NCBI GenBank assembly: GCA_041166745.1
Contig: JBEEGH010000003.1
Location: 248,001 to 312,000 of the forward strand
Source of the DNA: DASUCS01 sp041166745
GTDB lineage: Bacteria; Actinomycetota; Acidimicrobiia; Acidimicrobiales; JACDCH01
Direction of reading: 5' to 3'
Length of the DNA: 64,000 bases
The position numbers and the translations under genes were made by a program. This document shows, one piece after another, positions 15,909-24,000 of the stretch. The number at the start of each line of letters is the position of its first letter. Within the stretch, counting starts at the first letter, position 1. Below the pieces are notes generated by a model that saw nothing but the letters and a program-made list of their open reading frames with translations, was not told the origin of the DNA and searched no databases.

Positions 15909-16948
15909 CCGCGGCGCCGGAGGGCGTTCTCGACACGACCGGGATGTGGGACGTGACCGCTGGGTTCCCGGAGCAAGTCGAGCGCGCGGCCCAGGCGTCC
16001 GACTCGCTCATCGGTCTGCCGTCGCACGACGAGATCGAACACGTCGTGGTGCTCGGAATGGGTGGCAGCGGTATCGCGGGCGACATCATGACGGCGGTGG
16101 CGGGGCCGTTCATGCCTGTGCCCGTCGTGGTCACCAAGGGTTACGAGCCGCCGAGCTTCGTCGGGCCGACCACGTTGTGCTTCGCGTTGTCGTTCTCCGG
16201 CAACACGGAGGAGACCATCGAAGCCGCGCAGACCGCCGCGCTCTCCGGCGCGCGGATGGTCGTGATCGCCAAGGGCGGAGAGTTGGCGCGCCTTGCTCAG
16301 TCGTGGGACGCGACGCTGATCGGTCTGCCAGACGGCATCCCGTATCCCCGTGCCGCGCTCGGGGCGATGGCCATTCCCACGCTCTTGGTGCTCGAGCAAA
16401 CCGGCCTGTTCCCTGGCGCGGGCGGTTGGGTCGATCTGGCCGTCGAGCAGTTGAAGGTGCGCCGCGACGAGCTCTTCAAGGAGAAGAACGGAGCGCGCGA
16501 GCTGGCGCGGCAGATCGGCCGCACGATGCCCATCATCTACGGCGGCGGTGGTCTCGGCGCGGCCGCCGCGCTGCGCTGGAAGAACGAGGTCAACGAGAAC
16601 CCGAAAGTGCCGGCGTTCATCCACACGGTGCCCGAGCTGACGCACAACGAGATCGCCGGCTGGGGGCAGCACGGCGATGTCACGCGCCAGGTGTTCTCGC
16701 TCGTGCTGCTCCGCCACGACCACGAGCATCCGCAGGTCATGCGGCGCTTCGACTTGATCCGGCAATGGACGGCCGAGGCGGTGAACCGCATCGACGAGGT
16801 CCGCGCCGAGGGCGACGGACCACTCGCCCAGGTGCTCGACCTCATGTTCTACGGGAGCATGGTCAGCCTGCACATGGCTGCGCAGGAAGGCGTGGATCCG
16901 GGGCCGATCACCGTGCTCGAGGAGATCAAGGCCGCGCTCGCGAACTAG
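15905..16948 (+). CDS. SIS-domain phosphoglucose/phosphomannose isomerase
   Basis: The protein has 347 residues with two sugar-isomerase (SIS) halves. The first shows VVLGMGGSGIAGDI and FSGNTEETIEA (phosphosugar binding), the second IIYGGGGLGAAAALRWKNEVNENPK and HTVPELTHNEIAGW, with the catalytic Glu and His of bifunctional PGI/PMI enzymes. It should interconvert fructose-6-phosphate with glucose-6-phosphate and mannose-6-phosphate, feeding ManB. The GTG start overlaps the Trm112 stop by four bases. Actinobacteria commonly keep this gene beside manB. Confidence 0.87.
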   Translation: MTAAPEGVLDTTGMWDVTAGFPEQVERAAQASDSLIGLPSHDEIEHVVVLGMGGSGIAGDIMTAVAGPFMPVPVVVTKGYEPPSFVGPTTLCFALSFSGNTEETIEAAQTAALSGARMVVIAKGGELARLAQSWDATLIGLPDGIPYPRAALGAMAIPTLLVLEQTGLFPGAGGWVDLAVEQLKVRRDELFKEKNGARELARQIGRTMPIIYGGGGLGAAAALRWKNEVNENPKVPAFIHTVPELTHNEIAGWGQHGDVTRQVFSLVLLRHDHEHPQVMRRFDLIRQWTAEAVNRIDEVRAEGDGPLAQVLDLMFYGSMVSLHMAAQEGVDPGPITVLEEIKAALAN

Positions 16949-16969
16949 AGTCTCTGGTGCTTGCGCTGT

Positions 16970-17039
16970 CATGAGCGGACCTGCTGGTCCCAGCCGAGCC
17001 TCCAACTTCAACGCGTTCCTACGGAGGAAACCGCTCATG
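16970..17039 (+). promoter_or_regulatory. Leader inverted repeat that can pair over the ahcY start codon
   Basis: CATGAGCGG (16970-16978) is perfectly complementary to CCGCTCATG (17031-17039), which contains the ahcY ATG. A competing hairpin, GGACC-TGCT-GGTCC (16977-16990), uses two of the same bases. The strong ribosome site ACGGAGGAAA (17021-17030) would lie in the loop next to the long-range stem. The two mutually exclusive folds resemble a translational switch, but the sequence does not match the SAH riboswitch pattern I know. Confidence 0.4.
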
Positions 17040-18446
17040 GCTGATGACTTCAAAGTTGCCGACCTGTCTCTCGCCGCGTTTGGTCGCAAGGAGATCGAAC
17101 TCGCGGAGCACGAAATGCCCGGCCTCATGGCGTTGCGGGCGGAGTTCACCGATGCGCAGCCCCTCGCGGGGGCCCGCATCACGGGCTCGCTGCACATGAC
17201 CATCCAGACCGCCGTCCTGATCGAGACGCTCACCGCGCTCGGCGCCGAGGTGCGGTGGTGCAGTTGCAACATCTTCTCGACGCAAGATCACGCCGCGGCC
17301 GCGATCGCGGTCACCGGCGTGCCGGTGTACGCGTGGAAGGGCGAGTCCCTCGAGGAGTACTGGTGGTGCACCGAGAAGGTGCTGCGCTGGCCCGACGGGG
17401 GTGGTCCGAATCTCATCCTCGACGACGGCGGGGATGCCACGTTGCTCGTGCACAAGGGAACCGAGTACGAGGCCACTGGTGTCGTGCCGGAGCCGACCGA
17501 CGACGACAGCGACGAGTGGAAGGTCGTGCTCGACGTACTGAAGCGCACCGTGGCGGAAGAGCCGAAGCTCTGGACGTCGATGGGTGAAGGCATCCGCGGC
17601 GTGTCGGAGGAGACGACGACCGGCGTGCACCGCCTGTACCAGATGATGGAAGCCGGCTCGTTGCTCTTCCCCGCGATCAACGTGAACGACTCGGTCACGA
17701 AGTCGAAGTTCGACAACCTCTACGGCTGCCGGCACTCGCTCATCGACGGCATCAACCGCGCGACCGACGTGATGATCGGCGGCAAGGTCGCGGTCGTGAT
17801 GGGATACGGCGACGTCGGTAAGGGCTGCGCGGCGTCGTTGCGCGGCCAGGGCGCACGCGTCATCGTGACCGAGGTCGACCCGATCTGCGCGCTGCAGGCG
17901 GCGATGGAGGGCTACGAGGTCAACACGCTCGAGCGGGTGATGGAGAAGGCCGACATCTTCATCAGTGCCACTGGCAACAAGAACATCATTTCCGCCGCGC
18001 ACATGAACAAGATGAAGCACGGTGCAATCGTCGGCAACATCGGTCACTTCGACAACGAGATCGACATGGCCGGTCTTGCTCGAATGAGCGACGTGCAACG
18101 CGTCAACATCAAGCCGCAGGTCGATCAGTACGTCTTCCCTGACGGACACTCGATCATCGTGCTGGCCGAGGGCCGGCTCCTGAACCTGGGTTGCGCGACC
18201 GGACATCCGAGCTTCGTGATGTCCTGCAGCTTCACCAATCAGGTCCTCGCGCAGATGGACCTGCACGCGTCACACGAGTTCCTCGACAAGAAGGTGTACA
18301 CGCTGCCGAAGCACCTCGACGAGAAGGTCGCCCGCCTTCACCTCGATGCGCTGGGCGTGAAGCTCACCGAGCTGTCGAAGGACCAAGCCGACTACATCGG
18401 TGTCCCCGTCGACGGCCCCTACAAGCCCGACCACTACCGCTATTGA
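17037..18446 (+). CDS. ahcY: Adenosylhomocysteinase (S-adenosyl-L-homocysteine hydrolase)
   Basis: A cytoplasmic NAD-dependent enzyme of 469 residues that splits S-adenosylhomocysteine to adenosine and homocysteine, closing the methylation cycle. Seen motifs: substrate region SLHMTIQTAVLIETL and CNIFSTQDHAAAAI, the NAD loop MGYGDVGKGCAASLRGQGA, NIGHFDNEIDM, and the C-terminal KPDHYRY that reaches across subunits. The length fits the bacterial form with the extra loop. ATG 17037 has ACGGAGGAAA upstream. An in-frame ATG at 16971 would add 22 unlikely residues. A methyltransferase gene follows with overlapping TTGA, consistent with a methylation-linked unit. Confidence 0.97.
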   Translation: MADDFKVADLSLAAFGRKEIELAEHEMPGLMALRAEFTDAQPLAGARITGSLHMTIQTAVLIETLTALGAEVRWCSCNIFSTQDHAAAAIAVTGVPVYAWKGESLEEYWWCTEKVLRWPDGGGPNLILDDGGDATLLVHKGTEYEATGVVPEPTDDDSDEWKVVLDVLKRTVAEEPKLWTSMGEGIRGVSEETTTGVHRLYQMMEAGSLLFPAINVNDSVTKSKFDNLYGCRHSLIDGINRATDVMIGGKVAVVMGYGDVGKGCAASLRGQGARVIVTEVDPICALQAAMEGYEVNTLERVMEKADIFISATGNKNIISAAHMNKMKHGAIVGNIGHFDNEIDMAGLARMSDVQRVNIKPQVDQYVFPDGHSIIVLAEGRLLNLGCATGHPSFVMSCSFTNQVLAQMDLHASHEFLDKKVYTLPKHLDEKVARLHLDALGVKLTELSKDQADYIGVPVDGPYKPDHYRY

Positions 18447-19195
18447 GCTCCACGTACGCCGACGTCGACGGGTCGGGCGACCCGTCGGGGGCGGCGGCGT
18501 GGATGGACACGATGGCGACGTGGCCCGTCGTCCGTGCATACAAGGACCACACGATCGACTTGCTGCGCGACGCCGATCCGGTACTCGACGTCGGGTGCGG
18601 GGTCGGGAACGACGCGCGCGCTCTGGGCGCGATCGGAGTCGATCCGTCGCTCACGATGGTGACGGAGGCGCGCCGTCGCGGTGGCGCGTTCGTGCACGGC
18701 GACGTGCTCGCGCTGTCGATCGCGTCGGCCGCGGTTGGCGGTGTGCGCACAGACCGGGTGTTGCAACACGTCAACGATGTAGACGAGGCGCTCGCCGAGC
18801 TGGCGCGCGTGCTGCGGATCGGCGGTCTCGTGGTGTTGGCCGAGCCTGATCAGACGACGTTGTGCATCGACGGCACGGATCCTGATCTGACGCCGGCGAT
18901 CGTGGCGTTTCGGCGAGCGTCGATCCACCACGCATCGCTCGGCGGCCAGCTGGCGGGTCGACTGCAGTCGATGGGATTCGCCGAGGTCGATCGTCAGGCC
19001 TTCACGCTCGAGATCGTGGATCCGGCGCTGGCCTTCGGGCTGCTGTCGTGGCCGGGGCTCCTCGTCGAGCGGGGCACTTGGTCGAACGACCAGGCCGAGC
19101 GCTTCACGAGCACACTCGACCATGAGTCGTTCCGATACTCCTTCGACATCGTCGTCACGTGGGGTCGCAAGGACGGCGTCACTCCGCGCCGATGA
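18443..19195 (+). CDS. SAM-dependent class I methyltransferase
   Basis: The protein has 250 residues from the TTG at 18443, whose bases overlap the ahcY stop (TTGA). YADVDGSGDP followed by WMDTMATWPVV is a known N-terminus of UbiE/Methyltransf_11-like actinobacterial proteins, which supports this start over ATG 18503. The SAM-binding motif is VLDVGCGVGNDA, followed by GVDPSLTMV and VLQHVNDVDEALAELARVLR. Substrate unknown. Coupling to SAH hydrolase makes sense, because the methyltransferase product is SAH. Its 3' end overlaps the convergent YczE-like gene by 17 bases. Confidence 0.85.
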   Translation: MSSTYADVDGSGDPSGAAAWMDTMATWPVVRAYKDHTIDLLRDADPVLDVGCGVGNDARALGAIGVDPSLTMVTEARRRGGAFVHGDVLALSIASAAVGGVRTDRVLQHVNDVDEALAELARVLRIGGLVVLAEPDQTTLCIDGTDPDLTPAIVAFRRASIHHASLGGQLAGRLQSMGFAEVDRQAFTLEIVDPALAFGLLSWPGLLVERGTWSNDQAERFTSTLDHESFRYSFDIVVTWGRKDGVTPRR

Positions 19196-19781
19196 CGGTC
19201 TCCGGTTCGGGGTGCTCGAGCGACAGGCGCTCGAGCCAGAAGTGCACGTTGGGCCCGATCGTGAACGCGAACAAGAGCGTGCCGATGCCGACACCGCCGC
19301 CGAGCGCAAACCCGATGGCCAGCACCGACACCTCGAGCACGGTGCGTACCACTCGCACCGAGTAGCCGCGGGCCGCGAGCGCCGTCATCAGTCCATCCCG
19401 CGGACCGGCACCCATCCCGACGCCGATGTAGTACCCCGAGCCGGGTCCGAACAAAAAGGTGCCGACGAGCAGGAACCCGATGCGCACGCCGAGCGGCAGA
19501 TCATCGGGCAAGACGGCGAGCAGCACGTCGATCGTCAGACCGATGAGCACGACATTGAACAGCGTGCCGACGCCATAGCGCTCCTTCAGCGGCAACCACA
19601 GCAGAAGCACCACGAAGCCGACAATGATTGCGACGGTTCCGATGCCGAGGCTCGTGTGCTTCGCAATGCCCTGATGCAACACGTCCCACGGCGCGAGACC
19701 GAGGTCGGCATTGATCATCAGCGAGACGCCGGTGCCACACAGCAAGAGCCCGAAGACCAAGCGAATCAGTCTTCGGGCCAT
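19179..19781 (-). CDS. YczE/YyaS/YitT-family membrane protein
   Basis: The protein has 200 residues with five predicted membrane helices. LIRLVFGLLLCGTGVSLMI and LGLAPWDVLHQGIA are the signature of the YczE family (DUF161 group), and GVGMGAGPRDGLMTAL is its internal repeat. The family is widespread and of unknown function; some members lie near transporters or regulators. It is transcribed opposite to the methyltransferase and in the same direction as the ECF pair upstream, 24 bases away, so it may end that transcript. Confidence 0.8.
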   Translation of the reverse strand: MARRLIRLVFGLLLCGTGVSLMINADLGLAPWDVLHQGIAKHTSLGIGTVAIIVGFVVLLLWLPLKERYGVGTLFNVVLIGLTIDVLLAVLPDDLPLGVRIGFLLVGTFLFGPGSGYYIGVGMGAGPRDGLMTALAARGYSVRVVRTVLEVSVLAIGFALGGGVGIGTLLFAFTIGPNVHFWLERLSLEHPEPETVIGAE

Positions 19782-19805
19782 TGCGGTTCGAGGTTATCGA
19801 CGGAC

Positions 19806-21230
19806 CTACCAGGCGGCGGAGGTGAATCCCGAGCCGACCTTGGTGGGCTCGCCACCCGACCACGTCCACACGTTGTGATCGGTGTCGACCCACAGCAGGT
19901 GCCGTCCGGATTCGTCTGCGTCCAAGGAACGCGGCTCGGCAGCAGGTTGCACGAGCTCGACGACCTTGCCGTCCGCCGGGTTGTACGACGAGATCGACCG
20001 GCCGTTGTAGAACGCCACCGTGCCGAACCGGCCCCGTAGCGTCGCAAGGATGCCGGTTTGACTCGGCAGCGTCGGAACGAAATCCGGCACACCATCGATC
20101 TGTTCACCCGTCGCCAGCGTCCGCACGGCGACGTGGCGATCGCCGCACACCGTGAACGCCAACTTGTCGCCGCCGGGCGCGAACACCGGTGCGATTGCGT
20201 TCTCGATCCTTGCCGGACCAGGGCTTCCATCGAATCGGACGAAGTCGATGCCGCAGCCGCCCACGGCGTGCGTGTACGCGACGAGCCCGGTCGTCGGGGC
20301 GAACGCATACTCGACGGCGCCGGTGGCGAGTGTCTGTTGGACGTGTCCAGAGAAGTCGAGCCGCATGAGGTCGCCGGTCGTCGTCAGGCCGACGAACTCG
20401 GTGGGCCGCGGGTCGCCGGCGGGGGTGAGCAGGATCACCGTCGCCTTGGTGAACGTCTGTTCGCCGCTGGCATCGCCCTCGAAGAGAATCAGCACGTGTG
20501 CCTGATCGGTCTTGGGCACGGTGAGCTGCTTGCGGAACGGCTGCATATCGGTCGACCCACCCATCGTGAAGTCCTCGACGGTTGGCGTCGGCAATCCGAA
20601 GGGCCGGAGTTGGATCCCGATCTGCGCTTCGAAGGCGACGCTTCGGCCCGAGATCGTCAGGGTCGGGCTGAGCGGATCGCCCGGCTTCGGGGTGTCGACA
20701 ACGATCTGGTCGGCGTCGGCGCCAACGACCACGAAGTTGTGGTTCGACAACTCAGCGACGTGGACGACGGTGCGAGCCGAGCCGCGATCGTTCGGGAAGA
20801 TCTCGACGTCGTTGCCCGTGGTGTTCCCGACGCGGGCATGGGTCATGCCGAGATAGTCGACGGCGAAGCTCTTTGCTGCCTCCTCGGGTGTCTTGAACGT
20901 GCGAGCGGTGTCTGAGGCGAACGGCCAGATGCCGACGGTGCTGTCGACCGGGATCACGCTCGCGGGCGGGCTCGCGGTGGTGGGGGTGCCCCCGCTCGAG
21001 TCGGTGGCGAAGTTGACCTGCTGGCCCTTGTCGTCGTCGCGATTGAGAAGCGCGACCGCGCCGACGACGATCATCAAACCGGCAGCGATGCCCAATACGG
21101 TCAGTCCACGGCGGCGGTTCATGTTCACTCTTTCCGAGATGCGGTTCAGCGCATCGTCTTCGTCTTGTGGTTCGACTTCTCTTGCTCGGGCGGCCATCGC
21201 ATCAGCGAGACGAGATTCGATGTCGTTCAT
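19806..21230 (-). CDS. Membrane-anchored anti-sigma-like protein with a C-terminal beta-propeller-like domain
   Basis: The protein has 474 residues starting MNDIESRLADAMAARAREV. A cytoplasmic helical segment of about 40 residues is followed by one membrane helix (LTVLGIAAGLMIVVGAVALL) and a long extracytoplasmic region. The last 200 residues contain TolB/WD-like repeats (VEYAFAPTTGLVAYTH, APVFAPGGDKLAFTV, RHLLWVDTDHNVWTW). The start overlaps the sigma factor stop as ATGA. The layout matches the unit at 1634-3579. No HxxxCxxC zinc motif is seen, so the anti-sigma role is inferred from position and topology. Confidence 0.72.
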   Translation of the reverse strand: MNDIESRLADAMAARAREVEPQDEDDALNRISERVNMNRRRGLTVLGIAAGLMIVVGAVALLNRDDDKGQQVNFATDSSGGTPTTASPPASVIPVDSTVGIWPFASDTARTFKTPEEAAKSFAVDYLGMTHARVGNTTGNDVEIFPNDRGSARTVVHVAELSNHNFVVVGADADQIVVDTPKPGDPLSPTLTISGRSVAFEAQIGIQLRPFGLPTPTVEDFTMGGSTDMQPFRKQLTVPKTDQAHVLILFEGDASGEQTFTKATVILLTPAGDPRPTEFVGLTTTGDLMRLDFSGHVQQTLATGAVEYAFAPTTGLVAYTHAVGGCGIDFVRFDGSPGPARIENAIAPVFAPGGDKLAFTVCGDRHVAVRTLATGEQIDGVPDFVPTLPSQTGILATLRGRFGTVAFYNGRSISSYNPADGKVVELVQPAAEPRSLDADESGRHLLWVDTDHNVWTWSGGEPTKVGSGFTSAAW

Positions 21231-21748
21231 CGCCGGCTCTCCAACTCTCGGGCCAGGGCGTCGAGGCCCCGGCGGGTGTGGGTCTTCACGGTGCCCGCGC
21301 CGATGCCAAGGGTGTTGGCGATCTCCGACTCCGACAGATCGAGGTAGAAGCGCAGCACCAACACGTCGCGCTGGCGGTCGGGAAGCGATCGCAGCGCGTC
21401 GATCACCGCGCGCTTGTCGTCGGCGACGAGAGCGCCGGTCTCTGCTGACGCGACCTCGGTGATCGGAGCGTCGACCGCTCGAAGGCGAGTGCGCACCTGT
21501 CGCTTGCGTAGATGCGAACGAGCTCCGTTCAGCACCGCGCTGCGGAGATACGCCGGCAGCTTCGACTCGTCGCGCAGGCGGGTGGACGACCGGAACACCG
21601 CGACGAACGCGTCCTGCACCACTTCCTCGCACGTCGCCCGGTCGTCGACCAGCAACGACGCCAACTTCACCAACGACCGGTAGTGCTCGCGGTGCATCGC
21701 GGCGAGCGTTGCGGTCGGCCCCACCTCAGACCTCACGGCGGTCATCAT
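21227..21748 (-). CDS. ECF RNA polymerase sigma factor (SigE/SigM-like)
   Basis: The protein has 173 residues. Region 2 lies at about 20-85 (MHREHYRSLVKLASLLVDD, then CEEVVQDAFVAVFRS) and region 4 at about 115-165 (LPDRQRDVLVLRFYLDLSE, then IANTLGIGAGTVKTHTRRG). I chose the ATG at 21748, which has AGGGA 5 bases upstream, over the GTG at 21793. It is coupled by ATGA to the membrane protein after it. It diverges from comF across 56 bp, where its promoter must lie. No conserved -35/-10 for self-activation could be picked out by eye. Confidence 0.87.
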   Translation of the reverse strand: MMTAVRSEVGPTATLAAMHREHYRSLVKLASLLVDDRATCEEVVQDAFVAVFRSSTRLRDESKLPAYLRSAVLNGARSHLRKRQVRTRLRAVDAPITEVASAETGALVADDKRAVIDALRSLPDRQRDVLVLRFYLDLSESEIANTLGIGAGTVKTHTRRGLDALARELESRR

Positions 21749-21804
21749 CGTCCCTACAGACGCCCGAAGCGGGGAACCGGAGGACACTGTCACAGCCCCT
21801 GGCT

Positions 21805-22419
21805 ATGAATTTCTTCGTGCTGCTGCCTCGGACGTGCCCGTTGTGCCACCGGCCTGGCCAGGCGCCCTGCGGTCCGTGCGCGGCCCACCTGGAGCGAGCC
21901 CCCACCCTCCCGGCGCCGCCGGGAGTCGATCTCTGCGCCGCGTTGCTCGCTTACGAGGGCGCAGGACGTGAGCTCGTGGCCCGGCTGAAGTACCGAAACG
22001 CGCGCAGCACCATTCGCTGGTTCGCGACCTGCATGGCCGCGCTCGTCGACGCCAACGACGTCGATGTCGTGACGTGGGTGCCGACGTCGGCCGACCGTCG
22101 GCGTCAACGAGGATTCGACCAGGCCGAGCTCCTGGCCCGCGCGATCGCACGTCAGTTGTGCCGTCCGTGTCGCGGGATGCTGACGCGCGGCACCGGTCCA
22201 CCGCAGACCGGCCGGTCGTTGCAAGAGCGTCGTGTCGGTCCCGCGCTGGCGGCCAAGTCCGCGGCCCGCGCTTCACGGGTTCTGCTCGTCGACGACGTGA
22301 TCACCACCGGCACCACCATCGCCATCGCCGCGCACTCGTTACGCGTCAACGGCGCCGGAAGGGTGTCCGTCGTCGCCGCGGCGCGAACTCCACGGAAGCA
22401 GATACGCGAACTCTCCTAA
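21805..22419 (+). CDS. comF: ComF family protein (phosphoribosyltransferase-like)
   Basis: The protein has 204 residues. An N-terminal zinc finger (CPLCHRPGQAPCGPC) is followed by the ComF core with VPTSADRRRQRGFDQAELLARAIA and the PRPP-binding loop VLLVDDVITTGTT. ComF proteins are linked to DNA uptake in competent bacteria, but in actinobacteria the gene often sits near hpf and secA without other competence genes, as here. The start MNFFVLL at 21805 follows a divergent promoter region. It ends 6 bases before the small FlgM-like gene. Confidence 0.88.
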   Translation: MNFFVLLPRTCPLCHRPGQAPCGPCAAHLERAPTLPAPPGVDLCAALLAYEGAGRELVARLKYRNARSTIRWFATCMAALVDANDVDVVTWVPTSADRRRQRGFDQAELLARAIARQLCRPCRGMLTRGTGPPQTGRSLQERRVGPALAAKSAARASRVLLVDDVITTGTTIAIAAHSLRVNGAGRVSVVAAARTPRKQIRELS

Positions 22420-22425
22420 AGCGGC

Positions 22426-22638
22426 ATGGAAAGCAATCCGACAATTGTCTGGAATATGGGGTCAAGGGAGATCGACCAGCACGACATCGACCTGGTCGAC
22501 AATTTGACCGACCATCTCGTGCTCGACGACCCGGTCGTTCGAGTGCATCTGGTCGCGGCTGCCCGAGCCCGCTTGGCCGACGGCCATCACCCGACCGCGC
22601 TCGACCTCGCCGGCACGCTCGTCGCACACTTCGCGTAA
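22426..22638 (+). CDS. Small FlgM-like protein (possible anti-sigma factor)
   Basis: The protein has 70 residues. The C-terminal half, DDPVVRVHLVAAARARLADGHHPTAL followed by DLAGTLVAHF, has the spacing of the FlgM C-terminal helices, which in FlgM bind the flagellar sigma factor. No flagellar gene is present in the window. ATG 22426 lies 6 bases after comF; ATG 22456 (MGSREIDQ) is an alternative. Neither has a clear ribosome site. It lies 48 bases upstream of hpf. The resemblance is weak and by eye only. Confidence 0.5.
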   Translation: MESNPTIVWNMGSREIDQHDIDLVDNLTDHLVLDDPVVRVHLVAAARARLADGHHPTALDLAGTLVAHFA

Positions 22639-22686
22639 TCTCAGGGGAACGACCCAACCCCAACACCCCAATCGAAGGGGGCGCGT

Positions 22687-23247
22687 GTGGAGATCACCGT
22701 CAGCAGCCGCCACACCGAGGTCTCTGAGTTGCTCCGCGAGAGCACCGTCGAAAAGATCGGCCGGCTCGGACGATTCCTCGAAGGCATGGACCGAGCTGAG
22801 GTGCATTTCTCCGAAGAGCACACCCGAAAAGCGGCCGACAAGGAGGTCTGCGAGGTCACCCTCGTCGGCCATGGCCACCACGTTCGCTGCAAGGTGTCAG
22901 CTCCGGACGGGTTCGCGGCGGTGGATCTCGCCGTCGAGAAGCTCGAACACCAGCTCCACAAGCTCAAGACCAAGCTCCTGAAGCGGACCCATTCCAACGG
23001 AAAGCGGGCGAATGGGAATGGTTCTGCCTCCGGCGCCGAGACCACCCTGGACGACGATGAGGCCGCCCGGCCCCGGATCGTGAAGACCAAGGCCTTTCAG
23101 ATCAAGCCGATGACACCCGAAGAGGCCATTCTCCAGATGGACCTGATGGGTCACGACTTTTTCTTCTTCACGAATGCCGATACCGAAAGGGCTGCGGTGG
23201 TCTACCGGCGAGATGATGGCGACGTAGGCCTCATCGACCAGGCATAA
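22687..23247 (+). CDS. hpf: Ribosome hibernation promoting factor, long form
   Basis: The protein has 186 residues. The N-terminal HPF/YfiA domain (about 1-100, MEITVSSRHTEVSELLRES) binds the decoding region of idle ribosomes. After a Gly/Asn/Ser-rich linker, the C-terminal dimerisation domain (about 130-186) reads KPMTPEEAILQMDLMGHDFFFFTNADT. Both domains mark the long form that forms 100S dimers. The GTG at 22687 follows an AAGGGGGCG ribosome site. A perfect 8-bp hairpin separates it from the response regulator, and the hpf-to-secA order is typical of actinobacteria. Confidence 0.93.
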   Translation: MEITVSSRHTEVSELLRESTVEKIGRLGRFLEGMDRAEVHFSEEHTRKAADKEVCEVTLVGHGHHVRCKVSAPDGFAAVDLAVEKLEHQLHKLKTKLLKRTHSNGKRANGNGSASGAETTLDDDEAARPRIVKTKAFQIKPMTPEEAILQMDLMGHDFFFFTNADTERAAVVYRRDDGDVGLIDQA

Positions 23248-23254
23248 CTGCCGA

Positions 23255-23279
23255 CGAACTAGTCTGACTGGCTAGTTCG
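23255..23279 (+). terminator. Hairpin between hpf and the response regulator
   Basis: CGAACTAG (23255-23262) and CTAGTTCG (23272-23279) form a perfect 8-bp stem with a 9-base loop, 8 bases after the hpf stop. No run of T follows, and the next ribosome site (AAGGAG) comes at once. It could be a partial terminator or an mRNA processing site that sets the hpf to regulator ratio. Confidence 0.4.
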
Positions 23280-23294
23280 CCAAGGAGCTGTTGT

Positions 23295-23978
23295 ATGCCT
23301 GACGACGTTCCCGATGTGATGTCCGACGCGATCCGGGTCCTCATCTGTGATGACCACGCCCTTTTTCGGCGCGGGTTGATCATGGTGTTGGAGTCCGAAG
23401 AGGGCATTGACGTCGTCGCTGAGGCGGAGGATGGCGAAGAGGCCATCATCAAGGCCGAAGAGTCAGCTCCCGACGTAGTCCTGATGGACGTGCGCATGCC
23501 CCGCATGTCCGGCATCGAGGCCACCCGGGCGATCGCCAACACGGTGCCGTCGGCGAAGATCCTCATGCTCACGGTGAGCGACGAAGAAGAGGATCTCTAC
23601 GAAGCGGTCAAGGCCGGCGCGACGGGCTACCTGCTCAAGGAGATCTCGATCGAGGAGGTGGCCAACGCCATCCGCGCGGTGGTCACCGGCCAGAGCCTGA
23701 TCTCGCCCTCGATGGCGTCCAAGCTGCTTTCCGAGTTCAACAACCTCGCCAAGCAGGCGCAGCAGAAGGTGCTGGTTCCGAAGCTCACCGATCGCGAACT
23801 GCAGGTACTCAAACTGGTCGCTCAGGGCATGAGCAATCGTGAAGTCGCGGAAGAGCTGTTCATCTCCGAGAACACCGTGAAGAACCACGTGCGCAACATC
23901 CTCGAGAAGCTCCACCTGCACTCACGGATGGAAGCGGTCGTCTACGCCGTCCGCGAAAAGCTCCTCGACATCCACTGA
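23295..23978 (+). CDS. NarL/FixJ-family response regulator with LuxR DNA-binding domain
   Basis: The protein has 227 residues. The receiver domain (about 10-130) has the acidic pair CDDH, the phospho-acceptor Asp in VLMDVRMP, a Thr in MLTVSDEEE, and a Lys in LLKEIS. The C-terminal LuxR helix-turn-helix (about 160-222) reads LTDRELQVLKLVAQG followed by NREVAEELFISENTVKNHV. AAGGAG lies 8 bases before ATG 23295. No histidine kinase is adjacent, so it is an orphan here. Its place between hpf and secA suggests control in stasis or envelope stress. Confidence 0.93.
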   Translation: MPDDVPDVMSDAIRVLICDDHALFRRGLIMVLESEEGIDVVAEAEDGEEAIIKAEESAPDVVLMDVRMPRMSGIEATRAIANTVPSAKILMLTVSDEEEDLYEAVKAGATGYLLKEISIEEVANAIRAVVTGQSLISPSMASKLLSEFNNLAKQAQQKVLVPKLTDRELQVLKLVAQGMSNREVAEELFISENTVKNHVRNILEKLHLHSRMEAVVYAVREKLLDIH

Positions 23979-24000
23979 CCGTCAACGTTTGTGCGGTCCT

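Noticed and set aside
16949..17036. SAH riboswitch upstream of ahcY
   Set aside because: The leader has inverted repeats, but I could not match the conserved SAH riboswitch core; reported instead as an unknown leader structure.
15755..17272. 505-residue minus-strand frame
   Set aside because: Shadow of the isomerase and ahcY genes; those have clear family motifs and this has none.
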